A stretch of 64,000 bases of DNA, from contig QANZ01000439.1 of NCBI GenBank assembly GCA_003254925.1, positions 1 through 64,000 on the forward strand, given 5' to 3'. The notes under the pieces were generated by a model. It worked only from the letters and a program-made list of their open reading frames with translations, searched no databases and had not been told where the DNA came from. The stretch comes from Chamaecrista fasciculata (Eukaryota; Streptophyta; Magnoliopsida; Fabales; Fabaceae). Positions 11,990 through 24,984 of this stretch are shown piece by piece; within the stretch, counting starts at the first letter, position 1, and each line of letters opens with the position of its first letter. Made by a program: the position numbers and the translations under genes.

Positions 11990-14975
11990 TTTTTTTTTTG
12001 AACCAAATTGTCTCATCAACGTTGACTGTTAGCCAAATGACAATTAAGGCGCGGACGGGTTTGCATGGACAGTAGACACTGATAAATATATTGATAAACG
12101 TTTAATTTAGTTCTCAAATTATGGGTTTAATTCTATTTTAGTCTTAAAATTATTATTTTTATTTTGATCATCAAACATTTACATTTATTTCACTTTAGTC
12201 TCAAAAATATGATTTCATTTGATTTTTGTTGTTATTTTTAACTTAGATAGTTGATATGGATAATTTATTTCTCATGTATATCTTAATAAGTGAATTAACA
12301 AAAAAATATTTATTTTTAATTACCAGTTAGAGATAAATTTACAGTTAATTTCTCTTTCTCAATTTCTCTCTTTGCCAACTCATTTATTATGATATATGAG
12401 ATAAATAATTCATTATTTCAACGGTTCAAATTAAAAATAATGACAGAAATCAGATGAAATCACATTTGGACTTCAGTGGAACAAGTGTAAAAGTTTAAGA
12501 AGAATAATAGAATAACAAATAATTTTAAGACTAAAATAAAATTAATTCCATAGTTTGAGAATGACCAAAATAACTAAACCAAATATTTATTCTTGCCCTT
12601 TTTTTTTTGTTCCTGATACAAATAAATTATGGATTTCACACATATGCTAATGGTAGACACTGATGTCAACTAACTAAATAATTAACTATGACTGTAAAAT
12701 ACTGTTTATTCTTTTAGGCATCTTTCATCTAACATATATTAATTAAGCATAGTACTATCTCGGAATTAAGTCCACACTCCACATGTCATAAAAAAATTGC
12801 TTTGTCTTTAATTACTTTGTATGGCTTCATTTGACATGGATGGAGCCATGGCGCTATCGTTAACTAATTAATTAATGGTCCTACGTTCAGGGCCGGTACA
12901 TAATCCTGATAATATGATATTTGTTCGTTCATGCTAACGAATCAGAAATTGAAGTTCAATTTTATACCTTAACGATCACGGAAACAGAATCCTTCAAAGT
13001 CAAAGGCCGGTGACTTGAGGACCAAACAGAAATTTGCCATCAATTTCACGAGGATTTCTCGATAAAGAAACAGATAATAAGAACGAATACCTTATCTAAT
13101 TAATTAGTTAGGGATTAAACAATCATATACATACGTACTACAACAACAACATGCAATTAAACTATGCTAAACCGAATAAATGAGGTTTATTTCAGGTAGA
13201 TCTGGACAAATTATGTCTTGTACTGTGTATGTTACACATGTCGATCGAAACGTTTCTCTGATCTCCTTTTTTTTAACTTCAGTCCTTGTAGGGGAGGTGG
13301 CAAAAGCAGGAAGTGAGGACGCTATCTACAATTTCTATAACAAAAATAAAAGGGGACATGAAAATGGGTTTTCGTTCTATTTATCGTACTGTTGTGGGCT
13401 CGGACAAGAAATAAAAATGAAGAATGATAATGAGAGAATGTGATTAGTTTATATAAAGGATAAGCTTAATTAATTATTTGAGTCTTTTTCTGATAGTCCA
13501 CATGTTGAAGGGAAGCCCTCTTGGGAAAAAAAGAATATTTGGTAAATACTAATCTTGAGTGTTTATGACAAAATGTCTCTCTTCGTAAAGTTTCTTGTGA
13601 AGGAATATTCATATATACACATAACGCCATGGAGAAGCAAATGGATAACATTATTCGACCAGATCTCTTAAATTCATAGGTACAGACATGAGAACAAACA
13701 AAGTGTTTGGCCAGCTTTGGAGGGCTCTCACTTTTTTAATTGGTTTGATGACTCGTAATTAAGCAAGCCAGCTCCTGATATAGCGCTTTGGATTTCTCTC
13801 GTTTTATAAATTAACACCCATTTTCATTTTCCAGTCAATTGATTGCAATTAATGGAAGGGATTAGCAATAGTTAAGTAATCTAAGGCTGTCCATGGTTGG
13901 CACATGAATAGTATAAGTGAATTAGTTTCGCCTAGTGGCTTATAGGATTCCTAAACTTGTAGTGATTTGTTTGGTGGAAGTCATAATCTGTGGTCTTGAC
14001 TTGAATCAAATATGGCATATTGAAAAAGGGGAGTTAGATAAAATATGTTCTTAGCAGACTTTTACGAACCTACTATATATATTATGCAAATTTAAATGCA
14101 CTTGGTTAGAAATATAATGAGGGTGTCATGGTAGGTGTAGAAAAGAAATTAACCTTACTTCTGTAACAAGATAATCTAATGGAAAAAGATTAAAGACACA
14201 AGGAGTTATTTAAGTGTGTTATGAGACCTTTCTATTAAATAAATAATTTTTTGGGATGAATTATCTCATAGACTCAAATATCATCGTACGGCATAAATAG
14301 TGACATTAATACCGTAGTGTTCCTTTGAATTAGCGTAGAATCAGCTTATATAATAGCTGGGACTACGGATCAAAATATTGGCAAATATTTGTTTTGAATA
14401 TATGTAAGATTGTGAGGTTTTTTTTTTTTTTAATTTCCACGACTGGATCGTTTACTATGACTGCTGCAAAATGCTTCACGAGGAGTGCGAGGAGGGAGAG
14501 AGAGAATCTTTTATGGTTGATGTGTGATGATGAGTGAGAGGGATGCAATATATTCAATTACGAGATTTGAATTGGCTTCAACTCCATGCAATATTCGTGA
14601 TCACTGACCAACAAGAAACAGGCAAACATGCTTATGTCATCCCACTTACTCAAATGTCTATCTCCCAAACAAACAAGTTCATTATTTAAAAAAAAAAAGA
14701 AATTAATTAATTAATCTGGTCTTCTAGACCCCTAAAATGACATTGTCTACAATATGCATGAACCTTAACACAGAGAGTACTTATCATTAATATTTAATCT
14801 TTCTTATTATCTCCAATCAAACTTTGACCTACATTAATAATGTATGTTCCTATCTATATGAACACACAAGTACTAAATAACACAAAGGAATTAACCAATT
14901 TGTGAAAATCAAATGTCAGCAGCTAGCTCTCTCCTTCGCATGTTAATAATAATCCTCCTTAATTAATATTACTAA
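11990..14975. other. AT-rich intergenic region
   Basis: No gene recognised. It contains one inverted-repeat element (12100-12579). The remainder, upstream of EPSIN and downstream of the MYB gene, is AT-rich with no open frame that resembles a known protein. Confidence 0.5.
12100..12579. mobile_element. Inverted-repeat MITE, Mutator-like in layout
   Basis: The left arm begins GTTTAATTTAGTTCTC and the right arm is its imperfect inverse, ending near AACTAAAC. TAGTC/TGATC-type hexamers recur inward (31, 26, 31 bases), close to the spacing in the MULE-like elements below. No perfect target duplication was found, so the ends are approximate. Confidence 0.5.
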
Positions 14976-16704
14976 TTAAACAAGATTTTGATTCAGTCCT
15001 TGAGGCTTAATGTCAGCATAGCCATAATCACCCAGCTCAGGGTAGCAACTTATTGGAGTGAATCCACCCACTTTCTCTTGGGAGTAAAAGCCATTGACGA
15101 GGTCACAATTAGGAAATCCAAACCCAAATTCCATTAAAACTTGGTTAGCTTCATCACCAGCATGATCCAGCAGCGACAAACAATTGTTGTTGTCCATTGC
15201 AACTAAAGATGAGTCAGAAATGGTTGAACCTTCCTGAGACAAAGACATCATGCTGTGACGACTATTCCTTGAACTTGCATTCATTTCCGAGACATCCAAC
15301 AACCCTGGACTATGTAATTGATCAAATGGGTTAAAGTTCATGCTTTGGGTACTGTTAATCTTAAACCCAGAATTAGGATCGCTGAGTATGGGCAGAGTTG
15401 AAATGGGTGCAGAATTCTGATTTTGCGAAACAGGGAAATTTGGATTTTGTGTATCAACATTAACAATATGGGTTATGGATGATGATGGGGTTGAAGGAAG
15501 ATTGGTACTACTGTCAGTGATGGATTTGAAGTTCACTTTTCCAGCCATTAGCTTCTTCTTTAATTTGGTGTTCCAGTAGTTCTTCACATCATTGTCTGTT
15601 CTTCCAGGAAGCTGAGAGGCTATGGTAGACCATCTGGAAACAACACATTCATGAGAGATTAGGATAAAGGACCAAAAAATAAAAACTATGATTGCTTATA
15701 GCAAAAGGCTATCTCCTTTTCAGAAAAGAAAAAGAAAAAAAACTGATAATGGAAATATTTGCCTGCTTCCCATTTGACTATAAAGGGTACAGATGATGTT
15801 GTCCTCTTCTTCGGTGAAGCCTCCATGTTTGATGTCTGGCCTAAGATAATTGAGCCACCGTAGACGGCAACTCTTGCCACACCTCCTAAGGCCTATAATT
15901 GAATACAAGAAAGTGAGAAAATCGTGAAAACAGAAAAGAAACGTACAAAACAGGGAATGTACTTTCATTTCACAATAACTTTTGAAACACAAAACTGACA
16001 CAAGTTTCTTTGTGTAAATCAGAACAACAACAAATGTCTATTTTCAGAAAAGTGATGGGATAGTAGAAAAACGCACGGTTAGAAGAGAGCAACAACAGAC
16101 ATCTGTTTAAAATTTTTTAAAAAAGTTTTGAACTATGATTCTGGTATTTAGAAAAACAGAGAGACAAAAGGCATATGCTGAAAACGAGGCTTTTTTGGCA
16201 GGAGACTAGGAAATTGAGCAAAGGGTCGGTGTCTCTCTATCTTGAATTCACAACATTAACAAAAACTCATTTTCGACTCGGGCTTTTTCGCAAGGCCAAG
16301 CCAATTCAGACAACATATAGAGAGAGATGAAAAGTGTATAATATTTGGGTGAAAAACTGAAAATGCACGCAAATGGTGACACGGCAAAAGAAGTGTAGTG
16401 AAGAAGTGTGGAAGGTCCTTTGGTTTTTCTCTCTGTGTCTCAACTCTCATCTCTCATGTCATTGTTTTAATTTGGCCCCAAACATTAGAAAGAATTAAAG
16501 GCAGAATGAAAACATGAAAAGTAGAAAATGGTGGTTGAAGAGAAAGAGAAAGAGAAAAAGAAAAAGACCAGCTTTTCTGGGCAATGCAATCCAATTGCCA
16601 CCAGTGCCATGAGCCTCCACATAAGTCTTGAGTGTGGCGTCTTCTTCAGGAGACCATGGGCCTCTCTTCACATTTGCTTTGTCACAACAAGGAGCTCTTC
16701 CCAT
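14976..16704 (-). CDS. R2R3-MYB transcription factor, RAX/MYB36-like
   Basis: Three exons on the minus strand: 16569-16704 (136 nt), 15763-15892 (130 nt) and 14976-15633 (658 nt), encoding 307 residues. The first two exon lengths and their positions are the standard R2R3-MYB pattern. The N-terminus [18 protein letters not shown], the R2 repeat (about 14-61) and the R3 repeat (about 67-112, [20 protein letters not shown]) give a complete DNA-binding domain with the regular tryptophans. GGNWIALP and [13 protein letters not shown] place it near subgroup 14 (RAX, MYB36, MYB68). That group acts in the nucleus in meristem initiation and root endodermis; the role here is inferred from family. The C-terminal 190 residues are Ser/Asn-rich and not recognised. 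Intron 2 starts with GC instead of GT. The ATG chosen is the one opening the conserved MGRAPCC. Confidence 0.92.
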
Positions 16705-18000
16705 GGCCACTCTCTCACTCTAAGTCACACCCAAATCCACAAGGAGAGAGAGAATAATAAAATGTTCAACACGCACACGAGAAGCGAGGGAAACGAAGGG
16801 ACCAGTACTAATTAAACAGCTAGAAGGGAAAAAGAAAAGAGAGGACTACAGTGACTTTGGCCTTAATTCAGTCGTCTGGCCAGAGGGTTATAAAGTTGGT
16901 GCCACCTTAGTACGTTACCCAGAGCTTGACTTCGTATCACACACTCTTTGATTTTCGGTTTCTTTATTCTTGTTTTTATTTCTTTTGTATATATTTTTAT
17001 GTATGCATATTAAAATTGGAGGGGACCCGGTCAACTATTAAAAAGAAGGATGTGTTTGCCTTGAGATATAATGAGATCAGACCCCACATCGTATAATCCA
17101 GTACATGGTTTTGGCTTTCCTAGTTTCCTATTCCTAATTTTCTATAAGTTGTTTCAATATTTGGTTGTGTTTTCGGACATCGAACAACCCCGGATTTGAC
17201 TGTTTCGACTCCCATCTCATTTTTTAGGTTAATTTAATTTAGATTTTTGTTTTTTTTTTCATATGGGAATCTGCATGAATGATTTGGGTGGTTAAGAAAA
17301 AAGAGGGGGAACTGAAAAAGTGTTGTGGTTGAAGTAAGATGAGTTATTGCATGTGCTAATAATAACGGAATTCTTAAATTCTTGATCCGCTATCTTGTGT
17401 GTAGGCTAGTGACTAACTTTCTAAGGCACAGAACAATGTAATGTCATTAGTGTGTTTTAATTTTAATCTCGCATGATGATATTCAATTTCATAATAAGCC
17501 AGAGGAATATAAGTAATAAGTAGTAGACTAGTAGTTGCTTTTCCACGAGACTTATTATCCAGATCGGCGAAAGCATATAAATTTAGGTGAAAGAGCTTAA
17601 ACTCACTTCCACTCATTCTTTTGTTTATTTATTTATATTTTTTTGGGTAAAGAAAGAAATTTGTTTACTTATTTTTTAAGTAAAATAACAACTTTGAGAT
17701 TTTGAAAGATTGAACTTTCGATATCATCATTGTTTAAATTTTCAAATTGATGGATGATTTGTTAATACCATTTAGCAGCATGATATTGAATTAGCCAATT
17801 GGGTATTTTCCACGCAAACAACAAAAGCAGCAAAAGTTTTTTTTTTTCGTAGAAAAAAGCAGCAAAAGTTAGGGAGGTACGGATATGTTGAAATTCATGA
17901 TATAAACGATCTAGATTGTCCACTGAAGTGTTTGAAGTTTAAACTTTTAAACTACAGATTTAAACAATGAACGGTCCATATAGTCTACTTCATAAATTTT
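16705..18000. other. Upstream region of the MYB gene
   Basis: The MYB 5' leader and promoter. I see no second gene. There are AG-rich and T-rich simple tracts but no element with definable ends. Confidence 0.45.
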
Positions 18001-18782
18001 GGGGGAAAAGATTATTTTGGTCTTAAATATATGTCCTTATATTTATTTTGATCATTTATGTTTAAAAATATTTATATTGATCCTAAATACTGGTATAATA
18101 TTTTATTTTGATCTCAAACTATTAAATATAATCATATTTATCTCATTTTAATTAAGTTTAAATGTGACGAGTTTGCTACTATTGCTTTCTAAGAGTACTT
18201 TTTCTATAACATTGGAGTCATCAATAAATTAAGTCAAATCTGGTTTTAAAAATAAGCCGCTCATTTCACAATTAAACAAGCGAAATCAGTCATATTGCTC
18301 AATTGAGATCATTGATAAATGAGATCAAATTAGACTTTAAAGTGGATTTGAAACTAATTTTTCTTTATTTTTTACTTTTTGATCTCAACCATGCTTTCAA
18401 GCTCAATTTGATCATCTACTGACATTTCTTGGGAAAAAAAAACTTGTTAAAAGTAATTCATAGTTCCGAATTCGTTACATTCAGTATTGAAATTAAAGAG
18501 ATATGACTAACTTCATTTGTTTGACCGTGAAATAAATGACCCACTTTCGAAACTCGATTTGATTGTATTTGTCGACGGCTCTAACTGGATAAAGAAAGTA
18601 CTATTCAAAAGTAACACATAACTTTAGACTCGTCACATTTGAATTTAAAATAAAAGAATTCAATAATTTAGGACCAAAATAAAACATTTTGCCAACAATT
18701 TGGACCAATATAAACCTTTTGAAATATAAAGGACCCAACTAAACATGAAGACATATATTTAGGACCAAAATGACCTTTTACC
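18001..18782. mobile_element. Mutator-like non-autonomous element, 782 bp
   Basis: The left end GGGGAAAAGATTATTTTGG and the right end, inverse GGTAAAAGGTCATTTTGG, form long imperfect inverted repeats. The flanks share TAAATTTT (17993-18000 and 18783-18790), consistent with an 8-9 base target duplication. Hexamers of the TGGTCT/TGATCC type recur inward at 31, 29 and 31 bases. The interior is AT-rich with no coding region. Confidence 0.75.
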
Positions 18783-19626
18783 TAAATTTTAACAAATTCA
18801 CTTTTGGACGATCTTCTTCCCAAAAGTTATCCTTTGGAAAAAAAAATTGAATTTGTGGGTTGTAACAATTTTTAACAAAAAGCTAAGTATCGATCCTCGA
18901 TTGCTGTTATTAGGAAAAATAATTTTGGGGTATTACATACTTATTATATGATAAAACAAGAATTTAATACAAACCAAACTTTATTTTTGCTCAGTTTTAT
19001 TCTACAGTAACACACTATATACTTCTACAGTTTTTTTTTGGTTTGGTGTACATATATATACTTCTACAGTTCTACTAACGCTAAGGGTGATTGTGGGTAA
19101 AGTATAATTAAGCTGATTCTTAAATTGATACGTTATCAAAATCAATTATTATCTTTCAACTAAATGAATAGTAAATCCTAGTATTTTATATTTAGACTCG
19201 AAAAATTTCTTAAATAAATTATTTTTTATTAGTATTAAATGTACTTTCATCACTTTTTGACATTTATAACTATAAAAAGACATAAATATACATGGATATA
19301 CTATTAAATTATTTTGATGTATATAAAATTTTTAACATTTATTTTTATAAATTTATATTTTTTAATACGTAAAAATTTTAAAAAAATATTTTTATACATA
19401 AAAATTTAAAAAATTATACTATGTGTATTCTTAAACTTTGACCCTTGAATATAAACTTTAAACGGCATTCAAATTTAAATTTATAAAATAAAAATTTTAA
19501 ATTACTCAAAAATTATATGCATTTGTTTTTCATAAGAAAATTATATGTATTTCAATAATCTGTCAACGAATATGTTGAAAATCAAATCCAGATTGCAAAA
19601 TAATTATGCAACTTTATACTTCAGAG

Positions 19627-20164
19627 CATAGTTATTAAAACCGGACCGGTCCGATCGGTTGAACCTGGAACCGGCCATTAGGCCGGTCCGAGTCGTTTTA
19701 ATAACCGGCCAGGCAGAGAACCGGGCTGAACCGGCCAAAAACCGGTGAAACCGGCCTGAACCGGGGGGCAAACCGGTTGAACCGGTCCTGGTTTTTTTTA
19801 TTATTTTTTTGGTCTTCTTTTATAATTATGGGTCAAATATTAGAGAATGTTGATTATGAACCAAAATTTGATAGAGAAAGTGATCATAAAATATCACTTG
19901 ATGATATTATATTGTTGAACATTATGAAAATTGATTATCTCTATATTAATTCATGTTAATTTATGAAAATTGTATTAATATATTAATGTTATAATTGTAT
20001 TTTGTAACCTAATTATGAATATTTGAATTAAAATTTTATCATATATAGGTTTTTTTATTATTTTTAATTTATTTATTTATCAACGGTCCGACCCCGGTTG
20101 AACCATTGAACCTTGAACTCCTCCTTCGACCAGTTCAATGGCCGATCCGATTTTAATAACCTTG
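19627..20164. mobile_element. Non-autonomous hAT element, 538 bp
   Basis: Flanked by a perfect 8-base duplication CTTCAGAG (19619-19626 and 20165-20172), the hallmark of hAT elements. The ends are inverted: CATAGTTATTAAAACCGG at the left, and the right end read inward is CAAGGTTATTAAAATCGG. The left subterminal part is dense in ACCGG/CCGGT motifs. No transposase is encoded. Confidence 0.88.
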
Positions 20165-20172
20165 CTTCAGAG

Positions 20173-23100
20173 TGTTCTTAGCTTGATGTGAAAATGGGCC
20201 AATACAAGGGAGAAATTACAATTCACCCTGGTAATTAATGTAGCTTTCGCAAGTACCTAACTGTTGTAGAAATCTAAAGAAACAATTATTATTTTTCGTT
20301 GTTCAATAGTCAGTGAATACACATTTAAGATCTGGCCAAAAAAAAACATTTAAGACATTAACTTAGCCTACCGGCAATCTTATTACAAGTTGTACTAGTT
20401 TTAATTCCGTGAAATTTCATCGGTGATTCTTAAGTTTATTAAATATTAACTTATATATTAATTATAACAAATTATACAATTAAATAAAAGAAAATATCTT
20501 AATATTATTTTTTAATTTTTTTTACTACATCATTATGGACATTTAATGTTTTTTATACATATTTCTTATATTTATAAATTTATTTTGCTTATCAATAAAA
20601 ATATTACAACAGAAATGAATAATCACTTCATATTTTTTTTATTAAAAAAATAAAATATGTAAATTTTTTCAGAACTACGCTTATTATAAATTAAACTAAC
20701 TTTGTCATAGAACGGATGTTATATTCATTATTAATTTTTGTAACATAAAAAGGATATGCAAAAGATAATTTCACGTGCGATTTTTAAGTTTATTAAATAT
20801 AGACTATTATCTATAAATTATAATAAATTATAAATTTAAAAAGTAAGAAAAATATTTAAAACTTTAATTTTTTAGAGACTAAAAAACAAAGGTAATCTGG
20901 AAAATTCCGAACTTCATATAAGTAATCGTGCATCGCTAGCTACTTCTACCTTTGTCTCATCGAAGTTACTTTTTTAAGTTAATTTCCCAAGGTAAGAATT
21001 TTCTTTTTACCGCACCCAGAGCCAAATGCGAAAAAGGAGATGAATCTTTGACGACAAGGACTGAGTTGCTTAAAATAACCACGTTAATGACGTTATTCAT
21101 CCATCCATCCATTAAAGAGTTAAATTCAAGTTGTGGTGATCATTTTCGTAGGCACTTTTTGACTTCAATTTTGATGTCTTATTGTTCTTTTTCCATTTTA
21201 ACGACAATTTCACCAAATCAAAAACAAGTAGTATTTGTAAACTGGTATCCCTATGAGGCTATGGCATGTTTGAATAGGTCGGTGAATTATTTGGTTTGGA
21301 GAGGAATAGAATGACACTTCGAGATTGTTCAAAAACAGAAAGCAAATGGTTGGACTTGGATCTTTCTGAACACTAACACACACATATATGGTAGCCCCTA
21401 ATTAACCTCTGGTGAAGTTAAACTATACATTACAAGGACCAAAAAAATATGAAAAAGATAACAAACTCAACTCAAGTTGTTTCCCTTTTCCCCCCGGGGT
21501 TAAAGTTTAAACACACTAGCTAGTTTCATTTTCACGAATTTGCAAATAGATAGAGACAACAAACTCATATATATCATCTATGCGTACAACAACGGTCTGT
21601 TTTCTTTGTTTGAGAACAGAGTATAAATGTTTTCTCGGCTTTAAACGAACTAGGCAATTTTGCAAATAACCTCACCTATTCTAAGTTTTTAATTCAAAGC
21701 TTTAGTAATTTGATCCAATTAATCATACTGCTCACTATTTGATTGTATGTTGCATTTTATAGTCAATTAATTTCCTTTTACTTAACCGGAATTGATGTTA
21801 ACCGCTCCCTATATAAGTAGCCATAACTTAACGTACTTTCATCACCATGCTTGAAACCAAGAAGCACAAAAGAATAAAGAAAGATATATTGTTTCCTAAT
21901 GGACTAGTGGATTGAACTTGAGTCTTGAACTTTCTTTGAATTTCTCGTTTAAATAAGAATTAAGAAAGGATTGTTCGGGATTCTCAAAGGTGTTTTAGAC
22001 TTCTAGCACATCGTTTCGTTTGTAATAAGCAATAACTTCGGTGGTGATGTATATCCTCTTCAATAAACAAGAACAGCAGAGTACCGATTGAGTCCGCAAT
22101 CTTTTTTTTTTTTTTTTGCAGTTATGATTTTTCTTTTTAAAGCCTAAATGTCAATGGTCTAAGCCCGACTCTTTGGGCCTCTCCCTATATTTGTATTCCT
22201 TTATTTGTCATATTAATTTGTTTTTAAATTTTACATCAATTATTAATTTTATTTTTAATTTTTTGTCAATTTCGTCCTAATATTTTTCATTTTAATTGAT
22301 TTTATCCTTTAACTAATTTTTTTTCAATAAATTAGCAATAGACTGTATCCTATTTTTCAATCTGAGTTAAGATTTGAGTTATTTTATCAATTTTATATTA
22401 TATATCATTAATCACGTAGGTTCTGTTATTAATATTTTGTTAAAGTAAAATTAAAGGAAAAAATTAACCAAAATATAATATAATTAAGACGAAATTCACA
22501 GTTGATATAAAATTTTGAGACTGAATTAATGCTTATGCCCTGTTATTTTCTTATAAGCGTTCACCTACTACTGATTAGTAAATAATAATAAGAAATTAAT
22601 AATAGTCACCATTATTGTTTTTTACTCGCATTCCAACCACAAGTCGGCGTATTCTTATCTTACCCCTAAATCCTAATCCAAAGATTATAAGGGATTTGAA
22701 ATTTGCTGGTCGGCGCGCCACTTTAGAATAATATTAATTTAAGGGTTGTACCTTAGTTAAATAATGGTAATACACATTGAAAATGTGAGAAGGGTTCTGA
22801 TTTTGATTAGAATATGCCATACTTGCAACGACAAAGGAGAGTGAAAAATCTTAATCGTTCTTAAGTTCAGAATCAAATCATACAATCTTTTCTAAACTTT
22901 TATTTAACTAAAAAAAGTCATACAATCTTTTTTGGCCAAAAAAAAATCATACAATCTTTGATAATAAGTCATAGATATTGGTGATATAAATAAAATAAAT
23001 AAATAAGATCCCACAATATTGCAAATTTTTTCAGTTACCAGCATAATATTCATTTTTTATCATAAAATAGTAATGTAACTCTAATATTACCGGTTAAGAA

Positions 23101-23837
23101 GTCAGGGACATTATTCGAGATGTGATAGAAGAAAGTTTGGATTTTCGAAAATTCTTTCTTAAAGTATTTGAGGGTGATTATTTATTGAGATTTCAGTGGC
23201 GATTGGAGTTTTTGGATGAATTCTTGAGTTTCTTGACGATTTCCGTATGTTTTCCGGCTAGTTTGGGGCATTTTCCGGTGGGTTTTAAATTTTTTGTGTT
23301 TTCAGTTTTGGTTCGTCCGTCATTTGCTTTAATTTGTGTTGTTTTTGAATTTCTATTCCATTTCATGAAGAATTCATGGACTAGGGACCAAGATGTAAGG
23401 TTTGAGAGTCTTCATGGATGCTCTTTCACTTTCATTTTGATAGTTAGGGACTAAAGTGAAAGGGACTTGAAGTTTTTAGGACTAAACTGTAATTTAAAAT
23501 GGACGGAGGACTAATAGTTGGAGGTTTTCAAAACACATGGGACCAAAACTGAGAGAAGAAAAGATATAGGACTGATTTGGGAGTTGGTGCAAAGATACAA
23601 AACCAAATTCGAGACAAAAAAAGATTTAGGATTGATTTGGAACCTAAAGCGAAGTTACAGGACCAAATTCGCACTTTGGCTAAAAAAAATTAGAGGTACT
23701 AATAATATTTTTGCTAACTATAATTATATCTATTTATAAGGAAAAAAATCTTTTAATTATTATGTAATAAATAGAAAATATATTTTGACCAATACAAAAC
23801 ATTTTTTAATTTTTTAAAATAAAAATTTTAGTTTTTC
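20173..23837. other. AT-rich intergenic region with degenerate repeats
   Basis: No gene recognised. Two diverged direct copies of a roughly 80-base AT-rich block lie near 20403 and 20768. A weak inverted-repeat pair spans about 22205-22545. The string TCATACAATCTTT occurs three times between 22876 and 22962. Degenerate GGACC/GGACT-rich sequence at 23455-23690 resembles an old MULE-like end. A possible short transcript unit at 21810-22100 is listed under findings. Confidence 0.4.
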
Positions 23838-24984
23838 ATTGCTAGTTCACAAAATCTCAGCTAAACATAAAAGCGACAATTTGTAAAATCATTATTAAGA
23901 ATAATAGCAATGATTCGCAAAATTGTTACTAAAAAAAATAGCATCGGTTCGCAAAACCGTTGATGTAAACAATACTGGCGATTAGCAAAACTATTGTTGT
24001 AAATAATAGAGACAGTTCAAAAAACCATAGTTTGAAGACCTGGACCGGTCATTGACTCGGATAAGGACTTGAGTGGACGGGTCACCGGTTCAACCATTGG
24101 GTCACTAAAAACCCGGTTAGCCCAATTAGATAAGAAAAATAACAAAAATATGTATATATTTACACGTACGTGATACATCAATCAAACAAATTTATTCCAC
24201 ACATACTAAGTTATAAGAAATTAAATTTAAACATGAATTTGATTAGAAATTGTCATCTTTTACTGAAAATAAAATAAATATTCACAAATTCAAACAAGTA
24301 TTCACACTTTCATAGATTATAAAAAATAAACCAGTATTTATAAATTCACAAAATGGAAGCTAAAGAATACAAAAGAAAACAAATTGACTTGTGGTAGAAG
24401 TGAATTGTAATGTATAAAGCTCCTTGAAAACTCTAAAGTTTGCTATTCACCCACTTCTGATGAAACATATTATTATAAAATTATTTTATTTAATTGATTT
24501 AATTGACCATTGACATACATTTTAATTATAATTAAAATAATAATAATAGAAAAGTCCTAGGTCAAGTTGCACTTGAGTTTTAATTTTTTTCAGACCGGGT
24601 TAAATGAATTTACGAGTTGACGGTTCAAACCTGGACCGACAGGTTGACCTGAAAAAAATCTGGGTCAGATGCAATTTGGTCTAATTAGAGTGATCAGCCC
24701 AAATTGGTGTCCGATTCACCGGATTCCAAGTCAACAAGGGCGGTCCGGTCGGATTTTCGTACTATGCAAAAAACAATTGCCAAAGACAATGGTGATTGTT
24801 TAGAAAAATCGCTGCTAAAGATAATAGTGACAGTTTGTAAAATCGTTGCTGAAAATAATAACAACAATTTTCAAAACTGCAGCTGAAGATAATAGCGACG
24901 GTTTGAAAAACTGTTGTTGAAACAATAGCAACGATTCGGAAAAACACTGTTAATGACTTACGACTATTTGAAAAAACTATGCTT
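23838..24984. repeat. 34-bp minisatellite interrupted by a hAT element
   Basis: About eleven head-to-tail units of 33-35 bases with consensus near AGCGACGGTTTGCAAAACC followed by GTTGCTGAAAATAAT. Each unit is itself imperfectly palindromic. The array is split by the hAT element at 24026-24766. Removing that element and one TSD copy restores a unit of exactly 34 bases. Such arrays of short palindromic units are common in CACTA subterminal regions, but no CACTA ends are seen. Confidence 0.8.
24026..24766. mobile_element. Non-autonomous hAT element, 741 bp
   Basis: Perfect 8-base duplication CAAAAAAC at 24018-24025 and 24767-24774. The ends are CATAGTTTGAAGACCTGG and, read inward from the right, CATAGTACGAAAATCCG. 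It shares the CATAG terminus and the GGACCGGTC-type subterminal motifs with the element at 19627-20164, so the two probably used related transposases. There is no coding capacity. Confidence 0.88.

Noticed and set aside
10889-12075. Long open frames on both strands through 11180-11989
   Set aside because: They are open only because the region is N; there is no sequence there to translate.
16495-16710. MYB start two codons upstream (MAMGRAPCC)
   Set aside because: The upstream codon is GTG, not ATG. The conserved family start is the ATG at 16704.
20952-21314. A 120-codon + frame
   Set aside because: No recognised homology and no convincing splice or promoter context; length is within chance for this composition.
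23838-24984. CRISPR-like array of 34-base units
   Set aside because: Units are contiguous with no unique spacers and are degenerate, the genome is a plant, and there are no cas genes.
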